A stretch of DNA of 64,000 nt from Synchiropus splendidus (lineage: Eukaryota; Chordata; Actinopteri; Syngnathiformes; Callionymidae). The notes beneath the pieces were generated by a model that saw only the letters and a program-made list of their open reading frames with translations, had not been told where the DNA came from and searched no databases. The translations under genes were made by a program, and so were the position numbers. Position 1 is the stretch's first letter; each line of letters starts with the position of its first letter. The stretch lies in assembly GCF_027744825.2 (NCBI RefSeq), contig NW_026527055.1:558001-622000 (forward strand). The letters are read 5' to 3'. Positions 24,401 through 36,841 of the stretch are shown here, one piece after another.

Positions 24401-25565
24401 AACATGAAATTTTAACCTCCCACTATAGCAGAAAGGGTCTTTCTAGTAGTTGCACATCAAATCTAAACTGTCTGAAGTGTTTTTCCAAAGTTATTAACAC
24501 TTTTATGTTTGGCGTTCCGAAACCCACCTTATCTCAGGCTGAAAAGCGTTTTTGTGCATTGTGCCATAACTTTTCAGGGAAGCTTCAGAACATGAAATTT
24601 TAACCTCCCACTATAGCAGAAAGGGTCTTTCTAGAAGGTGCACATCAAATCTAAGCTGTCTGAAGTGTTTTTCGAAAGTTATCAACACTTTTATGTTTGG
24701 CGTTCCGAAACCCTCCTTATCTCAGGCTGAAAAGCGTTTTTGTGCATTGTGCCATAACTTTTCAGAAAGCTTCAGAACATGAAATTTTAACCTCCCACTA
24801 TAGCAGAAAGGGTCTTTCTATTAGTTGCACATCAAATCTAAACTGTCTGAAGTGTTTTTCCAAAGTTATTATCACTTTTATGTTTGGCGTTCCGAAACCC
24901 ACCTTATCTCAGGCTGAAAAGCGTTTTTGTGCATTGTGCCATAACTTTTCAGGGAAGCTTCAGAACATGAAATTTTAACCTCCCACTATAGCAGAAAGGG
25001 TCTTTCTAGTAGTTGCACATCAAATCTAAACTGTCTGAAGTGTTTTTCCAAAGTTATTAACACTTTTATGTTTGGCGTTCCGAAACCCACCTTATCTCAG
25101 GCTGAAAAGCGTTTTTGTGCATTGTGCCATAACTTTTCAGGGAAGCTTCAGAACATGAAATTTTAACCTCCCACTATAGCAGAAAGGGTCTTTCTAGTAG
25201 GTGCACATCAAATCTAAGCTGTCTGAAGTGTTTTTCGAAAGTTATCAACACTTTTATGTTTGGCGTTCCGAAACCCACCTTATCTCAGGCTGAAAAGCGT
25301 TTTTGTGCATTGTGCCATAACTTTTCAGGGAAGCTTCAGAACATGAAATTTTAACCTTCCACTATAGCAGAAAGGGTCTTTCTAGTAGGTGCACATCAAA
25401 TCTAAGCTGTCTGAAGTGTTTTTCGAAAGTTATCAACACTTTCATGTTTGGCGTTCCGAAACCCACCTTATCTCAGGCTGAAAAGCGTTTTTGTGCATTG
25501 TGGCATAACTTTTCAGGGAAGCTTCAGAACATGAAATTTTAACCTCCCACTATAGCAGAAAGGGT
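21432..25565 (+). repeat. 11-unit tandem duplication, 2 x 2067 bp, no difference seen
   Basis: Copies 21432-23498 and 23499-25565 both read A-J-D-K-B-D-B-D-D-B-B. Private marks all recur exactly 2067 bases apart: ctttaatg (21685, 23752), gaatcttc (21951, 24018), a B-like unit with ACGCA (21996, 24063), ctagaagg and the one-base deletion cttttcagaaagc (about 22698, 24765), ctattag with ttattatcac (22747, 24814), accttcc (23291, 25358), ctttcatg (23376, 25443) and gtggcata (23436, 25503). The similarity spills over about 60 bases to the left and 90 to the right. This looks like the youngest large duplication in the window. Confidence 0.92.
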
Positions 25566-28500
25566 CTTTCTAGTAGTTGCACATCAAATCTAAGCTGTCT
25601 GAAGTGTTTTTCAAAAGTTATCAACACTTTTATGTTTGGCGTTCCAAAACCCACCTTATCTCAGGCTGAAAAGCGTTTTTGTGCATTGTGCCAAAACTTT
25701 TCAGGGAAGCTTCAGAACATGAAATTTTAACCTCCCACTATAGCAGAAAGGGTCTTTCTAGTAGTTGCACATCAAATCTAAACTGTCTGAAGTGTTTTTC
25801 CAAAGTTATTAACACTTTTATGTTTGGCGTTCCGAAACCAACCTTATCTCAGGCTGAAAAGCGTTTTTGTGCATTGTGCCATAACTTTTCAGGGAAGCTT
25901 CAGAACATGAAATTTTAACCTCCCACTATAGCAGAAAGGGTCTTTCTAGTAGGTGCACATCAAATCTAAGCTGTCTGAAGTGTTTTTCGAAAGTTATCAA
26001 CACTTTTATGTTTGGCGTTCCGAAACCCACCTTATCTCAGGCTGAAAAGCGTTTTTGTGCATTGTGCCATAACTTTTCAGGGAAGCTTCAGAACATGAAA
26101 TTTTAACCTCCCACTATAGCAGAAAGGGTCTTTCTAGTAGGTGCACATCAAATCTAAGCTGTCTGAAGTGTTTTTCGAAAGTTATCAACACTTTTATGTT
26201 TGGCGTTCCGAAACCCACCTTATCTCAGGCTGAAAAGCGTTTTTGTGCATTGTGCCATAACTTTTCAGGGAAGCTTCAGAACATGAAATTTTAACCCCCC
26301 ACTATAGCAGAAAGGGTCTTTCTAGTAGTTGCACATCAAATCTAAACTGTCTGAAGTGTTTTTCCAAAGTTATTAACACTTTTATGTTTGGCGTTCCGAA
26401 ACCCACCTTATCTCAGGCTGAAAAGCGTTTTTGTGCATTGTGCCATAACTTTTCAGGGAAGCTTCAGAACATGAAATTTTAACCTCCCACTATAGCAGAA
26501 AGGGTCTTTCTAGTAGTTGCACATCAAATCTAAACTGTCTGAAGTGTTTTTCCAAAGTTATTAACACTTTTATGTTTGGCGGTCCGAAACCCACCTTATC
26601 TCAGGCTGAAAAGCGTTTTTGTGCATTGTGCCATAACTTTTCAGGGAAGCTTCAGAACATGAAATTTTAACCTCCCACTATAGCAGAAAGGGTCTTTCTA
26701 GTAGTTGCACATCAAATCTAAACTGTCTGAAGTGTTTTTCCAAAGTTATCAACACTTTTATGTTTGGCGTTCCGAAACCCACCTTATCTCAGGCTAAAAA
26801 GCGTTTTTACGCATTGTGCCATAACTTTTCAGGGAAGCTTCAGAACATGAAATTTTAACCTCCCACTATAGCAGAAAGGGTCTTTCTAGTAGGTGCACAT
26901 CAAATCTAAACTGTCTGAAGTGTTTTTCGAAAGTTATCAACACTTTTATGTTTGGCGTTCCGAAACCCACCTTATCTCAGGCTGACAAGCGTTTTTGTGC
27001 ATTGTGCCATAACTTTTCAGGGAAGCTTCAGAACATGAAATTTTAACCTCCCACTATAGCAGAAAGGGTCTTTCTAGTAGTTGCACATCAAATCTAAGCT
27101 GTCTGAAGTGTTTTTCAAACGTTATCAACACTTTTATGTTTGGCGTTCCGAAACCCACCTTATCTCAGGCTGAAAAGCGTTTTTGTGCATTGTGCCATAA
27201 CTTTTCAGGGAAGCTTCAGAACATGAAATTTTAACCTCCCACTATAGCAGAAAGGGTCTTTCTAGTAGGTGCACATCAAATCTAAGGTGTCTGAAGTGTT
27301 TTTCGAAAGTTATCAACACTTTTATGTTTGGCGTTCCGAAACCCACCTCATCTGAGGCTGAAAAGCGTTTTTGTGCATTGTGCCATAACTTTTCAGGGAA
27401 GCTTCAGAACATGAAATTTTAACCTCCCACTATAGCAGAAAGGGTCTTTCTAGTAGTTGCACATCAAATCTAAACTGTCTGAAGTGTTTTTCCAAAGTTA
27501 TTAACACTTTTATGTTTGGCGTTCCGAAACCCACCTTATCTCAGGCTGAAAAGCGTTTTTGTGCATTGTGCCATAACTTTTCAGGGAAGCTTCAGAACAT
27601 GAAATTTTAACCTCCCACTATAGCAGAAAGGGTCTTTCTAGTAGTTGCACATCAAATCTAAGCTGTCTGAAGTGTTTTTCGAAAGTTATCAACACTTTTA
27701 TGTTTGGCGTTCCGAAACCCACCTTATCTCAGGCTGAAAAGCGTTTTTGTGCATTGTGTCATAACTTTTCAGGGAAGCTTCAGAACATGAAATTTTAACC
27801 TCCCACTATAGCAGAAAGGGTCTTTCTAGTAGTTGCACATCAAATCTAAACTGTCTGAAGTGTTTTTCCAAAGTTATTAACACTTTTATGTTTGGCGTTC
27901 CGAAACCCACCTGATCTCAGGCTGAAAAGCGTTTTTGTGCATTGTGCCATAACTTTTCAGGGAAGCTTCAGAACATGAAATTTTAACCTCCCACTATAGC
28001 AGAAAGGGTCTTTCTAGTAGTTGCACATCAAATCTAAACTGTCTGAAGTGTTTTTCCAAAGTTATTAACACTTTTATGTTTGGCGTTCCGAAACCCACCT
28101 GATCTCAGGCTGAAAAGCGTTTTTGTGCATTGTGCCATAACTTTTCAGGGAAGCTTCAGAACATGAAATTTTAACCTCCCACTATAGCAGAAAGGGTCTT
28201 TCTAGTAGTTGCTCATCAAATCTAAACTGTCTGAAGTGTTTTTCCAAAGTTATTAACACTTTTATGTTTGGCGTTCCGAAACCCACCTTATCTCAGGCTG
28301 AAAAGCGTTTTTACGCATTGTGCCATAACTTTTCAGGGAAGCTTCAGAACATGAAATTTTAACCTCCCACTATAGCAGAAAGGGTCTTTCTAGTAGTTGC
28401 ACATCAAATCTAAACTGTCTGAAGTGTTTTTCCAAAGTTATTAACACTTTTATGTTTGGCGTTCCGAAACCCACCTTATCTCAGGCTGAAAAGCGTTTTT

Positions 28501-31500
28501 ACGCATTGTGCCATAACTTTTCAGGGAAGCTTCAGAACATGAAATTTTAACCTCCCACTATAGCAGAAAGGGTCTTTCTAGTAGGTGCACATCAAATCTA
28601 AGCTGTCTGAAGTGTTTTTCGAAAGTTATCAACACTTTTATGTTTGGCGTTCCGAAACCCACCTTATCTCAGGCTGAAAAGCGTTTTTGTGCATTGTGCC
28701 ATAACTTTTCAGGGAAGCTTCAGAACATGAAATTTTAACCTCCCACTATAGCAGAAAGGGTCTTTCTAGTAGTTGCACATCAAATCTAAACTGTCTGAAG
28801 TGTTTTTCCAAAGTTATTAACACTTTTATGTTTGGCGTTCCGAAACCCACCTTATCTCAGGCTGAAAAGCGTTTTTGTGCATTGTGCCATAACTTTTCAG
28901 GGAGGCTTCAGAACATGAAATTTTAACCTCCCACTATAGCAGAAAGGGTCTTTCTAGTAGTTGCACATCAAATCTAAACTGTCTGAAGTGTTTTTCCAAA
29001 GTTATCAACACTTATATGTTTGGCGTTCCGAAACCCACCTTATCTCAGGCTGAAAAGCGTTTTTGTGCATTGTGCCATAACTTTTCAGGGAAGCTTCAGA
29101 ACATGAAATTTTAACCTCCCACTATAGCAGAAAGGGTCTTTCTAGTAGTTGCACATCAAATCTAAACTGTCTGAAGTGTTTTTCCAAAGTTATCAACACT
29201 TTTATGTTTGGCGTTCCGAAACCCACCTTATCTCAGGCTGAAAAGCGCATTTGTGCATTGTGCCATAACTTTTCAGGGAAGCTTCAGAACATAAAATTTT
29301 AACCTCCCACTATAGCAGAAAGGGTCTTTCTAGTAGTTGCACATCAAATCTAAACTGTCTGAAGTGTTTTTCCAAAGTTATCAACACGTTTATGTTTGGA
29401 GTTCTGAAACCCACCTTATCTCAGGCTGAAAAGCGTTTTTACGCATTGTGCCATAACTTTTCAGGGAAGCTTCAGAACATGAAATTTTAACCTCCCACTA
29501 TAGCAGAAAGGGTCTTTCTAGTAGTTGCACATCAAATCTAAACCGTCTGAAGTGTTTTTCCAAAGTTATCAACACTTTTATGTTTGGCGTTCCGAAACCC
29601 ACCTTATCTCAGGCTGAAAAGCGTTTTTGTGCATTGTGCCATAACTTTTCAGGGAAGCTTCAGAACATGAAATTTTAACCTCCCACTATAGCAGAAAGGG
29701 TCTTTCTAGTAGGTGCACATCAAATCTAAGCTGTCTGAAGTGTTTTTCGAAAGTTATCAACACTTTTATGTTTGGCGTTCCGAAACCCACCTTATCTCAG
29801 GCTGAAAAGCGTTTTTGTGCATTGTGCCATAACTTTTCAGGGAAGCTTCAGAACATGAAATTTTAACCTCCCACTATAGCAGAAAGGGTCTTTCTAGTAG
29901 TTGCACATCAAATCTAAACTGTCTGAAGTGTTTTTCCAAAGTTATTAACACTTTTATTTTTGGCGTTCCGAAACCCACCTTATCTCAGGCTGAAAAGCGT
30001 TTTTGTGCATTGTGCCATAACTTTTCAGGGAAGCTTCAGAACATGAAATTTTAACCTCCCACTATAGCAGAAAGGGTCTTTCTAGTAGTTGCACATCAAA
30101 TCTAAACTGTCTGAAGTGTTTTTCCAAAGTTATTAACACTTTTATGTTTGGCGTTCCGAAACCCACCTTATCTCAGGCTGAAAAGCGTTTTTGTGAATTG
30201 TGCCATAACTTTTCAGGGAAGCTTCAGAACATGAAATTTTAACCTCCCACTATAGCAGATAGGGTCTTTCTAGTAGGTGCACATCAAATCTAAGCTGTCT
30301 GAAGTGTTTTTCGAAAGTTATCAACACTTTTATGTTTGGCGTTCCGAAATCCACCTTATCTCAGGCTGAAAAGCGTTTTTGTGCATTGTGCCATAACTTT
30401 TCAGGGAAGCTTCAGAACATGAAATTTTAACCTCCCACTATAGCAGAAAGGGTCTTTCTAGTAGTTGCACATCAAATCTAAGCTGTCTGAAGTGTTTTTC
30501 AAAAGTTATCAACACTTTTATGTTTGGCGTTCCAAACCCACCTTATCTCAGGCTGAAAAGCGTTTTTGTGCATTGTGCCATAACTTTTCAGGAAAGCTTC
30601 AGAACATGAAATTTTAACCTCCCACTATAGCAGAAAGGGTCTTTCTAGTAGTTGCACATCAAATCTAAACTGTCTGAAGTGTTTTTCCAAAGTTATCAAC
30701 ACTTTTATGTTTGGCGTTCTGAAACCCACCTTACCTCAGGCTGAAAAGCGTTTTTACGCATTGTGCCATAACTTTTCAGGGAAGCTTCAGAACATGAAAT
30801 TTTAACCTCCCACTATAGCAGAAAGGGTCTTTCTAGTAGTTGCACATCAAATCTAAACCGTCTGAAGTGTTTTTCCAAAGTTATCAACACTTTTATGTTT
30901 GGCGTTCCGAAACCCACCTTATCTCAGGCTGAAAAGCGTTTTTGTGCATTGTGCCATAACTTTTCAGGGAAGCTTCAGAACATGAAATTTTAACCTCCCA
31001 CTATAGCAGAAAGGGTCTTTCTAGTAGTTGCACATCAAATCTAAACTGTCTGAAGTGTTTTTCCAAAGTTATTAACACTTTTATGTTTGGCGTTCCGAAA
31101 CCCACCTTATCTCAGGCTGAAAAGCGTTTTTGTGCATTGTGCCATAACTTTTCAGGGAAGCTTCAGAACATGAAATTTTTACCTCCCACTATAGCAGAAA
31201 GGGTCTTTCTAGTAGTTGCACATCAAATCTAAACTGTCTGAAGTGTTTTTCCAAAGTTATTAACACTTTTATGTTTGGCGTTCCGAAACCCACCTTATCT
31301 CAGGCTGAAAAGCGTTTTTGTGCATTGTGCCATAACTTTTCAGGGAAGCTTCAGAACATGAAATTTTAACCTCCCACTATAGCAGAAAGGGTCTTTCTAG
31401 TAGTTGCACATCAAATCTAAACTGTCTGAAGTGTTTTTCCAAAGTTATCAACACTTTTATGTTTGGCGTTCCGAAACCCACCATATCTCAGGCTGAAAAG

Positions 31501-32520
31501 CGTTTTTACGCATTGTGCCATAACTTTTCAGGGAAGCTTCAGAACATGAAATTTTAACCTCCCACTATAGCAGAAAGGGTCTTTCTAGTAGGTGCACATC
31601 AAATCTAAGCTGTCTGAAGTGTTTTTCGAAAGTTATCAACACCTTTATGTTTGGCGTACCGAAACCCACCTTATCTCAGGCTGAAAAGCGTTTTTGTGCA
31701 TTGTGCCATAACTTTTCAGGGAAGCTTCATAACATGAAATTTTAACCTCCCACTACAGCAGAAAGGGTCTTTCTAGTAGTTGCACATCAAATCTAAACTG
31801 TCTGAAGTGTTTTTCCAAAGTTATTAACACTTTTATGTTTGGCGTTCCGAAACCCACCTTATCTCAGGCTGAAAAGCGTTTTTGTGCATTGTGCCATAAC
31901 TTTTCAGGGAAGCTTCAGAATATGAAATTTTAACCTCCCACTATAGCAGAAAGGGTCTTTCTAGTAGTTGCACATCAAATCTAAACTGTCTGAAGTGTTT
32001 TTCCAAAGTTATCAACACTTTTATGTTTGGCGTTCCGAAACCCACCTTATCTCAGGCTGAAAAGCGTTATTATGCATTGTGCCATAACTTTTCAGGGAAG
32101 CTTCAGAACATGAAATTTTAACCTCCCACTATAGCAGAAAGGGTCTTTCTAGTAGGTGCACATCAAATCTAAGCTGTCTGAAGTGTTTTTCGAAAGTTAT
32201 CAACACTTTTATGTTTGGCGTTCCGAAACCCACCTTATCTCAGGCTGAAAAGCGTTTTTGTGCATTGTGCCATAACTTTTCACGGAAGCTTCAGAACATG
32301 AAATTTTAACCTCCCACTATAGCAGAAAGGGTCTTTCTAGTAGTTGCACATCAAATCTAAACTGTCTGAAGTGTTTTTCGAAAATTATCAACACTTTTAT
32401 GTTTGGCGTTCCGAAACCCACCTTATCTCAGGCTGAAAAGCGTTTTTGTGCATTGTGCCATAACTTTTCAGGGAAGCATCAGAACATGAAATTTTAACCT
32501 CCCACTATAGCAGAAAGGGT
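25566..32520 (+). repeat. Array segment of mixed type order (37 units)
   Basis: Type order: C-D-B-B-D-D-A-X-C-B-D-X-D-D-F-F-B-D-E-E-A-E-B-D-D-B-C-A-E-D-D-A-B-D-A-B-G. Two neighbouring D units (27822, 28010) share cctgatc, a single-unit tandem duplication. Two F units in a row (28198, 28386) carry T57 with ACGCA. The units 29514-31016 match 35339-37029 through aaaccg, atttttgg, gtgaatt, gatagg, gaaatcc, the ccaaaccc deletion, ttacctc and aaaccg in the same order. X units are at 26882 (G12, A29, G48) and 27634 (T12, G29, G48). Confidence 0.84.
30454..30640 (+). repeat. 187-bp C monomer with ccaaaccc deletion (first of seven)
   Basis: The segment ttccgaaaccc at unit 78-87 reads ttccaaaccc, one base short, with the two Cs at 30532-30533. 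The same shortened C unit starts at 33273, 34588, 36467, 39286, 40601 and 43613. It always follows a B unit that is preceded by gatagg, is always followed by a type A unit, and always has caggaaagc. It occurs nowhere outside 30454-43799, so it is a single lineage spread by block duplication. Confidence 0.9.
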
Positions 32521-35150
32521 CTTTCTAGTAGTTGCACATCAAATCTAAGCTGTCTGAAGTGTTTTTCAAAAGTTATCAACACTTTTATGTTTGGCGTTCC
32601 GAAACCCACCTTATCTCAGGCTGAAAAGCGTTTTTGTGCATTGTGCCATAACTTTTCAGGGAAGCTTCAGAACATGAAATTTTAACCTCCCACTATAGCA
32701 GAAAGTGTCTTTCTAGTAGTTGCACATCAAATCTAAACTGTCTGAAGTGTTTTTCCAAAGTTATTAACACTTTTATGTTTGGCGTTCCGAAACCCACCTT
32801 ATCTCAGGCTGAAAAGCGTTTTTGTGAATTGTGCCATAACTTTTCAGGGAAGCTTCAGAACATGAAATTTTAACCTCCCACTATAGCAGAAAGGGTCTTT
32901 CTAGTAGTTGCACATCAAATCTAAACTGTCTGAAGTGTTTTTCCAAAGTTATCAACACTTTTATGTTTGGCGTTCCGAAACCCACCTTATCTCAGGCTGA
33001 AAAGCGTTTTTACGCATTGTGCCATAACTTTTCAGGGAAGCTTCAGAACATGAAATTTTAACCTCCCACTATAGCAGATAGGGTCTTTCTAGTAGGTGCA
33101 CATCAAATCTAAGCTGTCTGAAGTGTTTTTCGAAAGTTATCAACACTTTTATGTTTGGCGTTCCGAAATCCACCTTATCTCAGGCTGAAAAGCGTTTTTG
33201 TGCATTGTGCCATAACTTTTCAGGGAAGCTTCAGAACATGAAATTTTAACCTCCCACTATAGCAGAAAGGGTCTTTCTAGTAGTTGCACATCAAATCTAA
33301 GCTGTCTGAAGTGTTTTTCAAAAGTTATCAACACTTTTATGTTTGGCGTTCCAAACCCACCTTATCTCAGGCTGAAAAGCGTTTTTGTGCATTGTGCCAT
33401 AACTTTTCAGGAAAGCTTCAGAACATGAAATTTTAACCTCCCACTATAGCAGAAAGGGTCTTTCTAGTAGTTGCACATCAAATCTAAACTGTCTGAAGTG
33501 TTTTTCCAAAGTTATCAACACTTTTATGTTTGGCGTTCCGAAACCCATCTTACCTCAGGCTGAAAAGCGTTTTTACGCATTGTGCCATAACTTTTCAGGG
33601 AAGCTTCAGAACATGAAATTTTAACCTCCCACTATAGCAGAAAGGGTCTTTCTAGTAGGTGCACATCAAATCTAAGCTGTCTGAAGTGTTTTTCGAAAGT
33701 TATCAACACTTTTATGTTTGGCGTTCCGAAACCCACCTTATCTCAGGCTGAAAAGCGTTTTTGTGCATTGTGCCATAACTTTTCAGGGAAGCTTCAGAAC
33801 ATGAAATTTTCACCTCCCACTATAGCAGAAAGGGTCTTTCTAGTAGTTGCACATCAAATCTAAGCTGTCTGAAGTGTTTTTCAAAAGTTATCAACACTTT
33901 TATATTTGGCGTTCCGAAACCCACCTTATCTCAGGCTGAAAAGCGTTTTTGTGCATTGTGCCATAACTTTTCAGGGAAGCTTCAGAACATGAAATTTTAA
34001 CCTCCCACTATAGCAGAAAGTGTCTTTCTAGTAGTTGCACATCAAATCTAAACTGTCTGAAGTGTTTTTCCAAAGTTATTAACACTTTTATGTTTGGCGT
34101 TCCGAAACCCACCTTATCTCAGGCTGAAAAGCGTTTTTGTGAATTGTGCCATAACTTTTCAGGGAAGCTTCAGAACATGAAATTTTAACCTCCCACTATA
34201 GCAGAAAGGGTCTTTCTAGTAGTTGCACATCAAATCTAAACTGTCTGAAGTGTTTTTCCAAAGTTATCAACACTTTTATGTTTGGCGTTCCGAAACCCAC
34301 CTTATCTCAGGCTGAAAAGCGTTTTTACGCATTGTGCCATAACTTTTCAGGGAAGCTTCAGAACATGAAATTTTAACCTCCCACTATAGCAGATAGGGTC
34401 TTTCTAGTAGGTGCACATCAAATCTAAGCTGTCTGAAGTGTTTTTCGAAAGTTATCAACACTTTTATGTTTGGCGTTCCGAAATCCACCTTATCTCAGGC
34501 TGAAAAGCGTTTTTGTGCATTGTGCCATAACTTTTCAGGGAAGCTTCAGAACATGAAATTTTAACCTCCCACTATAGCAGAAAGGGTCTTTCTAGTAGTT
34601 GCACATCAAATCTAAGCTGTCTGAAGTGTTTTTCAAAAGTTATCAACACTTTTATGTTTGGCGTTCCAAACCCACCTTATCTCAGGCTGAAAAGCGTTTT
34701 TGTGCATTGTGCCATAACTTTTCAGGAAAGCTTCAGAACATGAAATTTTAACCTCCCACTATAGCAGAAAGGGTCTTTCTAGTAGTTGCACATCAAATCT
34801 AAACTGTCTGAAGTGTTTTTCCAAAGTTATCAACACTTTTATGTTTGGCGTTCCGAAACCCACCTTACCTCAGGCTGAAAAGCGTTTTTACGCATTGTGC
34901 CATAACTTTTCAGGGAAGCTTCAGAACATGAAATTTTAACCTCCCACTATAGCAGAAAGGGTCTTTCTAGTAGGTGCACATCAAATCTAAGCTGTCTGAA
35001 GTGTTTTTCGAAAGTTATCAACACTTTTATGTTTGGCGTTCCGAAACCCACCTTATCTCAGGCTGAAAAGCGTTTTTGTGCATTGTGCCATAACTTTTCA
35101 GGGAAGCTTCAGAACATGAAATTTTAACCTCCCACTATAGCAGAAAGGGT
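32521..35150 (+). repeat. 7-unit tandem duplication, 2 x 1315 bp
   Basis: Copies 32521-33835 and 33836-35150 both read C-D-A-B-C-A-B. Marks 1315 bases apart: gaaagtgtc (32706, 34021), gtgaatt (32827, 34142), gatagg, gaaatcc in the B unit, the ccaaaccc deletion in the second C unit (33351, 34666) and ttacctc in the following A unit. Copy 1 alone has cccatctt at 33547; copy 2 alone has tatatttgg in its first C unit. Confidence 0.9.
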
Positions 35151-36841
35151 CTTTCTAGTAGTTGCACATCAAATCTAAACTGTCTGAAGTGTTTTTCCAA
35201 AGTTATTAACACTTTTATGTTTGGCGTTCCGAAACCCACCTTATCTCAGGCTGAAAAGCGTTTTTGTGCATTGTGCCATAACTTTTCAGGGAAGCTTCAG
35301 AACATGAAATTTTAACCTCCCACTATAGCAGAAAGGGTCTTTCTAGTAGTTGCACATCAAATCTAAACCGTCTGAAGTGTTTTTCCAAAGTTATCAACAC
35401 TTTTATGTTTGGCGTTCCGAAACCCACCTTATCTCAGGCTGAAAAGCGTTTTTGTGCATTGTGCCATAACTTTTCAGGGAAGCTTCAGAACATGAAATTT
35501 TAACCTCCCACTATAGCAGAAAGGGTCTTTCTAGTAGGTGCACATCAAATCTAAGCTGTCTGAAGTGTTTTTCGAAAGTTATCAACACTTTTATGTTTGG
35601 CGTTCCGAAACCCACCTTATCTCAGGCTGAAAAGCGTTTTTGTGCATTGTGCCATAACTTTTCAGGGAAGCTTCAGAACATGAAATTTTAACCTCCCACT
35701 ATAGCAGAAAGGGTCTTTCTAGTAGTTGCACATCAAATCTAAACTGTCTGAAGTGTTTTTCCAAAGTTATTAACACTTTTATTTTTGGCGTTCCGAAACC
35801 CACCTTATCTCAGGCTGAAAAGTGTTTTTGTGCATTGTGCCATAACTTTTCAGGGAAGCTTCAGAACATGAAATTTTAACCTCCCACTATAGCAGAAAGG
35901 GTCTTTCTAGTAGTTGCACATCAAATCTAAACTGTCTGAAGTGTTTTTCCAAAGTTATTAACACTTTTATGTTTGGCGTTCCGAAACCCACCTTATCTCA
36001 GGCTGAAAAGCGTTTTTGTGAATTGTGCCATAACTTTTCAGGGAAGCTTCAGAACATGAAATTTTAACCTCCCACTATAGCAGAAAGGGTCTTTCTAGTA
36101 GTTGCACATCAAATCTAAACTGTCTGAAGTGTTTTTCCAAAGTTATCAACACTTTTATGTTTGGCGTTCCGAAACCCACCTTATCTCAGGCTGAAAAGCG
36201 TTTTTACGCATTGTGCCATAACTTTTCAGGGAAGCTTCAGAACATGAAATTTTAACCACCCACTATAGCAGATAGGGTCTTTCTAGTAGGTGCACATCAA
36301 ATCTAAGCTGTCTGAAGTGTTTTTCGAAAGTTATCAACACTTTTATGTTTGGCGTTCCGAAATCCACCTTATCTCAGGCTGAAAAGCGTTTTTGTGCATT
36401 GTGCCATAACTTTTCAGGGAAGCTTCAGAACATGAAATTTTAACCTCCCACTATAGCAGAAAGGGTCTTTCTAGTAGTTGCACATCAAATCTAAGCTGTC
36501 TGAAGTGTTTTTCAAAAGTTATCAACACTTTTATGTTTGGCGTTCCAAACCCACCTTATCTCAGGCTGAAAAGCGTTTTTGTGCATTGTGCCATAACTTT
36601 TCAGGAAAGCTTCAGAACATGAAATTTTAACCTCCCACTATAGCAGAAAGGGTCTTTCTAGTAGTTGCACATCAAATCTAAACTGTCTGAAGTGTTTTTC
36701 CAAAGTTATCAACACTTTTATGTTTGGCGTTCCGAAACCCACCTTACCTCAGGCTGAAAAGCGTTTTTACGCATTGTGCCATAACTTTTCAGGGAAGCTT
36801 CAGAACATGAAATTTTAACCTCCCACTATAGCAGAAAGGGT
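35151..36841 (+). repeat. Array segment D-E-B-D-D-A-B-C-A (9 units)
   Basis: Carries the ordered marks aaaccg (35339), atttttgg with aaaagtg (35715), gtgaatt (35903), gatagg at the end of the A unit (36091), gaaatcc (36279), the ccaaaccc deletion (36545) and ttacctc (36654). It is the fuller counterpart of units 29514-30828, which lack the A unit found here at 36091. Confidence 0.86.
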
